NCBI RefSeq assembly: GCF_040054535.1
Contig: NC_090780.1
Span: 8,386,501 to 8,450,500 of the forward strand
Reading direction: 5' to 3'
Length of the DNA stretch: 64,000 bases
Origin: Antennarius striatus
Taxonomy: Eukaryota; Chordata; Actinopteri; Lophiiformes; Antennariidae
Shown here: positions 58,837 to 64,000 of the stretch, piece by piece
Position numbering within the stretch: the stretch's first letter is position 1
Layout of the letters: the number at the start of each line of letters is the position of its first letter
Program-made: the position numbers and the translations under genes
The notes under the pieces: model-generated
The model's database searches: none
The model's input: only the letters and a program-made list of their open reading frames with translations
Told to the model about the DNA's origin: nothing

Positions 58837-61800
58837 TTATCCTGTTTTAGGTGGTGGTGCAACATAATCCGGGTTGTATGCCGGCTGGGCTAGGTAGTCT
58901 GTGCTTGTAGGTAGGGCGCCGGGCTGGCGTGGCTGTGCAGGAGGCTGCAGGGGATACGCTGGCTGGTCAGAGGTGAATGCAGCGTGGCTGTAAGGCATTG
59001 GATTGGGAGGGTAGGCCGGACCGGCTGGGCACAGACAGAAGACAAGTTAATAGCTTAAAATGGCGAAAAATGCTAAAAACAAAAATTACAGTGCAGCTCT
59101 GTCCAAACAGTTATCAATGATTTCTACTAGAAATAAATCATGACATGACACAACTTCCTACATGCAGCAGTTACTCCCCCTCCATGTCAGATTTTGCCTT
59201 TTCTGATGCAACAAACCTGCAAACTTTGATACTGCATGAAAATGTGTCCCAAGTTAGATGGTGCTTTTTTCCACAGTATGCACCCCCTACTGTAGTTATC
59301 CACTTTTCTGACAAGCCTAAAAGGTCCATCAGACAAGCAGATAAGCAAGGTTTATCTCCTTCTTAAGCTTTTCCTATATCATGCAGGAAAGCTGTGCGCG
59401 CTTCTTAAGGCTGCTTATATAGAAAATATTTTAGTTTTTAGTGTTATTCAACAAAAGCTAAAATTACTTCATACTTAATATTACCTTATGTAACAAAGTT
59501 GTCAACGTTTCTTTTAAGCATATCTGGTTGATAAACATTAATGCTGTAATATCTCCTATAGATATAACAATATAAGCAGCTTTATGGTTGCACGTTTTTG
59601 TGGTTCATCTGTACAAGTTGCTATACAGGGGATGGCACCTTGCTCAAGGGCACCTCGGCAGTGCTCGAGAGGTGAGCTGACACCTCCCAGTGTCAGCTCA
59701 CACTCCGAAGTGACTGGGCGAGAGCGTGAATCAAACTGCCGATCTTGAACACCATTGGACGACCCGCTCTACCTCTGAGCCGCTGCCGCCCTCATTTCTC
59801 TTCCTGTTTCACTGGGATTGTGGCTTAGATTAAGAAATACTGATGGTCATTGAAACAAGAGCTATTCTGTTTCTGATTAAGTGTTATTAGTGCAAATAAC
59901 TTTTTAGAGAACAGAATATCCTCTCAAGAAAAGATGTTTTTTGGGAGCCAGAAGGTCCTTTAAATCAACCCAGAGCATAAAAGTGATAGTTTAATTGGAA
60001 TGTGGTTAAATTCCAAAGATTATTGAAGGTCATTTTATTTGCCCATTGTGCTATTATTCATGCTATCATTTTAGCATTTATTTACTGACAAAAATGTGTG
60101 ACACATTTCTTTTTTTCCACCAATAATTCATTGATCCTCTGGAGGGCAAATTCTTTCCTGAATGTGACTCATCCCCGAGGAATAATATGCAGCCCTTAAG
60201 GCTCCATGGAGCCCGTTATTATCTTGAAGTGGCAGAAAGCCATGGAGGTTTAACCATGTTTGAGCTATGTAACACGATTTAAAAAGTGTCTGTCACAATA
60301 ACATCTGTAACAAGAATCCACACTCACTGGCTTCTTGATATGTTGGTGGCGGTCCTGCTGCGAATGGCGGTGCATGATAGGGCGATGGCATGGGTTGGGC
60401 TCCATACCCCTGAGGCGTGGGCTGTGATCCGTAACCCGGCTGCACTGGTACGGGCTGGTAGGGTGGAAATTGGCCGACCTGGTAGGATGCAGGTTGAGTT
60501 GCTTCCATTGGCTGCCGTGGATACTGCTGAGGTGCACTAGTGACCACTGTAGTGTGGGTGGTGGTAGCTATTACAGCTGTGAGCAAACACAACAGAACAG
60601 ATGAGAAACATGGCTAATATATGCCAGCTTGGTACAGAGCATTACAACATTAAAAAAAGAGAAGTACAATGTCTGAAAGAAGCCATTTGTTTTGTTACAC
60701 AAACTTGAACAATTTTTTTTTCAGGTTACACAAAATGTTTGACTTAATTTTTACCACAGGAAATATTTTCAAAAACAGAACTGCGCTGAACATAAAGGGA
60801 AGAAAGCAAGGCGTTACGTCTCTAAACAAAAATCTCAAAAGCTAAAAATATTATAAATCTGAGTAGTGTCTGCTCATCCTCAACATAAGAGGGAGACATC
60901 ACAACCACTTCCTGTAAATGAAGTGGGATCTATTCCCGACAGTTGTTGTCATGGAAACAATGAGTCACACGAGGTGGAGCTCAGACATTCCAGAATATGA
61001 TCCCAACACGCAACAAGCTCAAGTCAGGGAATTCACATTCTTGCTTGTGCTTTCTTCTGTGGTTCCCTTTCAGAGCTCAGGCTATGACCACAGACAGGAA
61101 ATGCAACAGTGTGCAGAGAGTCACTCCAAACCCACACACAGCATAGACGGGGAAATCCTAAAGAGACGCGTGTTACGTGGGCATGAATAAATAAGTGGAT
61201 GTGAATAAATATGTAATATCCAGCCAAAGCACTACAAGAGAAAACTATAAAAAGTCAAACGCTAGCAGCAGAAGCAATGGTTGAGAACTTTACGACAAAA
61301 CTCCAATTACATCCACCCATTTATAAACAGAGAAGAGATGACTCAAGGTGACTCTCTGGTAACACAAAGCTTGTAAAATATAATACGTGAAAGTCCGCAA
61401 ACATTTCCCCTTGTTTACGAGAACATTTAATGTTAGTAGTTTGGAAATGTTTCCAATTCATGTTTTTGTTCCTTTGCATTTTTGTTCCTTTCAAAATGCT
61501 TGTTTCAGTCATGTGCATTTGGCCTCAATCAAGAATGTACTGCAAGAGCAGACAAGCTGCTTGCAAAAGAAACAAAGAAATTTGTTCTACCTCTATTATT
61601 TTAACAGCGGAATCAAATTCTAAAATCTGGATCTTGCTGCACAATCTGCATCCACTGAGCCAATGACTCTGCAGTAATCGTAGTTATTTATCAGCTTCAA
61701 ATCCAATCGCCGATGAAGTGGCGATCCAAAACCTGCCACCCTAGGTGGACCCAAAATTTGCAGAGCGATGCTATGACACATTTAAGTTACAGATGTCGGT

Positions 61801-63184
61801 GTCTAAGTTGTTTTCCATCTGCTCCATTCATGCAATGGAGACACTGTTCATTTACTGATGTCAAGTTTTAAGACGCATACATTAAAAAAAAGTATCACAA
61901 TGTTACCCCCCCTGATATTTTTACTGGCCCAATGGCTACTGTGTACTGGTAGATTTATGGTCCCTTTGTGGCATACTGAAAGTAGCACTTAATGCAGGAA
62001 CAAAAAAATAGTCTGGGGGTACTGAGCACAACCAAATACATGTCTGGTCCAGACTGTTGTGTGAGAATGAGTAAAAACAATTGTTTTGACACAAATTCAC
62101 AGCACTTTAAAAACTTACCATTGATTTTCTTTTGTACCAGTGGACTTGTGTCAAAAAAATAAAAATAATAAACCTCAGTATTATTTTTTTACCAATGAAT
62201 TTTTTTTTTTTACTAATGAAAACCCCATTTAATGAAAATGCGAGTGATTTAATTAAAAGCAGATAATGTTTCTTATACTTTTCATTTGTAAGCCAAGATA
62301 TGACATATAAATTACCCTGTAAGGCTAACAACACCTTAAAAGTTTAACAGCTCCTTTCTGATCTGGTGATGACTTTAGTAACAATGTTGACTGTCCACAT
62401 TCTGGGAGGCATACCCGACATTACAGCTTCGTTACATCAATCTGTAGAAGGGGAAGATGACGATTTCCTAATAATTCAGTAAAATCAAATGTTGCAGAGA
62501 GCAATAAGTTTCCTCATATGTGGTCACATTGAGAGGTTTTCTGACTTGCTCTTACATGTCAAGAGTTAAGACAAACAAAATGAGACACCAATGCCTCACT
62601 GACACTGACATGTATTTAAATTTTGACAAACATTTTTAAGTAGTTTCTTTTATAATCATCTACCATGAATCACGTATAGTTAGTGTGTGTCCTGGGATGC
62701 TGCATACAACTGTAGTGGACGATTCTGAGTGTTTCATGTTTTTTAGTGGCTACAAAATGTAACTAAAAAAAACATTGAAATTTACTTTTGCTTTTTTAAA
62801 TTTAATCTTTGACTCTGTCAAGTTTATTTTTCTTCTTTCCTTATTAAAGATGTAACTGACATTAATCTATAACCTATAAATGTGATAGGCACTCTGCCTC
62901 TCCTCTGTTAACATGCTCATGGTTGCACTGAGTACAATCTGCAGTGGCTTTTAAAGTTCATATCCAACTGTATAACAGAGAATGTGTTAGTTGGAAGAAC
63001 TAAAGTAATGGAACGATATCCTGGCTATGTAAGACACGATAAACAGTACAAACCTTGAACAAATGTTTATGTAATTTCATCAATAGTATTACTGTAACCC
63101 CCATAGGGAAATAATTAATCCACTCTAGCACACACTGGTAATTAGTTGTATGCATATATACTATACATAGTGGGTACAGGCCCC

Positions 63185-63241
<57 letters not shown>

Positions 63242-63986
63242 CAACTTATAAAGGGTATGGAACATTGTTCAAGGGTGTTTCGGCAGTGCTTGGGAAGTAG
63301 ACTGACATCTCCCACTCTCAGTACACACTCCAAAATTTTTCCCCAACACAAATAACCCCACTGATTGCTGCTACTTACGTTGCGGTTTGCGACACATCTT
63401 GTACAAGCAGCAGCAAGGGCAAATACAGCAGCAGATGATGATGAGAATAATGACAACAATGCTGACGATACCAAGCACCAAGGGCAATTGTGATCCTTCG
63501 GAACTGTAACTGGAACTGTAACTGTAAAAAAGAATTCATGTCAGGCAATAGTCATGTTCCTATTAGTTTTTTGGTACAAAACAATCACGTAAAGAAAGGC
63601 TAAGATAAAGTGGATTTATTCTATTGTATGAGAACAGAAGGCTGGTGCCAGTTGCATTTGATTGGTCACTAAAACGAAATCACCACTTCCCTTTGTTTGA
63701 GTGCAAAAATCATGGCAAAATGAGCGTTAACATCTCATCTGTAACCACTTCTATACATGTATCTGAAGCACACATTTAAGTTTCAATCTTAGTTAGTGCT
63801 AACTCTAGTTAAATTTATTTATAATTTATTACCAGTTGTCTTGCTTATCCTCCGACAAACGCCAGAAGCTATCCTGACAGCAGTATCTGTTCCTGCAGGT
63901 GCCACAGCAAAATCCTATCCTGCATTTCTTCGCCCCGTGGTAGACATCGTCTTCATCTCTGTAGGACCAACAGTCCCAAATCCCTG
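58837..63986 (-). CDS. Shisa-5/scotin-like protein, copy C (5' end beyond window)
   Basis: Four of an expected five exons: 63833-63986 (Cys-rich: CRIGFCCGTCRNRYCC), 63379-63521 (helix IVSIVVIILIIICCCICPCC followed by YKMCRKPQ), 60328-60576 (PVIATTTHTTVVTSAP then a long Pro/Tyr/Gln-rich stretch) and 58837-59024 (TGPAYPPNPMPYS...QPAYNPDYVAPPPKTG, TAA). All phases match. The signal-peptide exon must lie past position 64000; the first exon here starts in phase 1, as in copy B. The tail is the longest of the three copies, and its terminal AYNPDY resembles the end of mammalian scotin, so this is the best candidate for the shisa5 orthologue. The Cys-rich exon is 154 bases, exactly as in copy B. Confidence 0.85.
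59625..59795 (-). mobile_element. tRNA-derived SINE, copy 2
   Basis: Same family as 45170-45565: read on minus, GGCGGCAGCGGCTCAGAGGT then the GAGGTGTCAGCTCACC core and GAGCAAGGTGCC. It lies in the last intron of copy C. Confidence 0.7.
63188..63238. repeat. (CA)n microsatellite
   Basis: About 50 bases of CA dinucleotide. Confidence 0.95.
63239..63350 (-). mobile_element. Degenerate tRNA-derived SINE remnant, copy 3
   Basis: GTTCAAGGGTGTTTCGGCAG and the TGACATCTCCCACTCTCAG core correspond to the body of the two better SINE copies. The tRNA-like head is missing. Confidence 0.5.
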
Positions 63987-64000
63987 CTGTAAGAAAGCAG

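Larger units (their letters stand above)
60577..63378. other. Copy C intron, AT-rich
   Basis: No exon is seen. It contains a CA tract (63188-63238) and a degenerate SINE remnant. The rest shows nothing recognisable. Confidence 0.6.

Overview
The window is vertebrate nuclear DNA, most likely from a teleost fish. It has split genes with GT-AG introns, long (CA)n/(GT)n tracts, fish-type RTE retrotransposons and tRNA-derived SINEs, and genes whose closest remembered relatives are vertebrate. The species cannot be told from the sequence. All host genes found lie on the minus strand.

Left edge (0.8-2.4 kb): a compact three-exon gene for the neuropeptide FF precursor (npff). It carries a signal peptide and two PQRFG amidation motifs, and a TATA box lies upstream. 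Its exons are too short to stand out as long reading frames; it was found by joining splice sites in phase.

5.4-40.4 kb: a complete integrin alpha-7 gene (itga7), 27 coding exons, all joined in consistent phase. It keeps both alternative systems known from mammals: adjacent X1 and X2 exons in the ligand-binding propeller (both phase 1-1), and two alternative cytoplasmic tails, A (6.9 kb) and B (5.5 kb). Intron 1 is about 19 kb and is filled with microsatellites, MITEs, an orphan LINE ORF1 and two RTE insertions. One RTE copy contains a nested SINE.

40.4-46.5 kb: itga7 upstream flank and intergenic DNA, with a 585-bp TA-flanked MITE, a tRNA-type SINE and an RTE 3' fragment.

46.5-64.0 kb: a tandem cluster of Shisa-5/scotin-like genes, small single-pass membrane proteins with a Cys-rich ectodomain and a proline/tyrosine-rich cytoplasmic tail. 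Copy C is cut by the window edge. Copy B is complete (219 aa). Copy A has only its membrane, proline-rich and terminal exons. Copy A lies downstream of B and its exon phases match B, so it may be an alternative 3' half of the B transcript. A 4.2-kb piggyBac-like element flanked by TTAA sits between them and is itself split by an RTE LINE with a perfect 16-bp target duplication.

The products act at the cell surface or in secretion: a laminin-binding integrin chain, a secreted RFamide precursor, and Shisa-type adaptors. Nothing seen suggests they form one pathway. The most informative points are the hidden npff gene, the itga7 alternative exons with CA-rich flanking intron, the possible B-to-A Shisa splicing, and the nested mobile elements whose target duplications give an insertion order.
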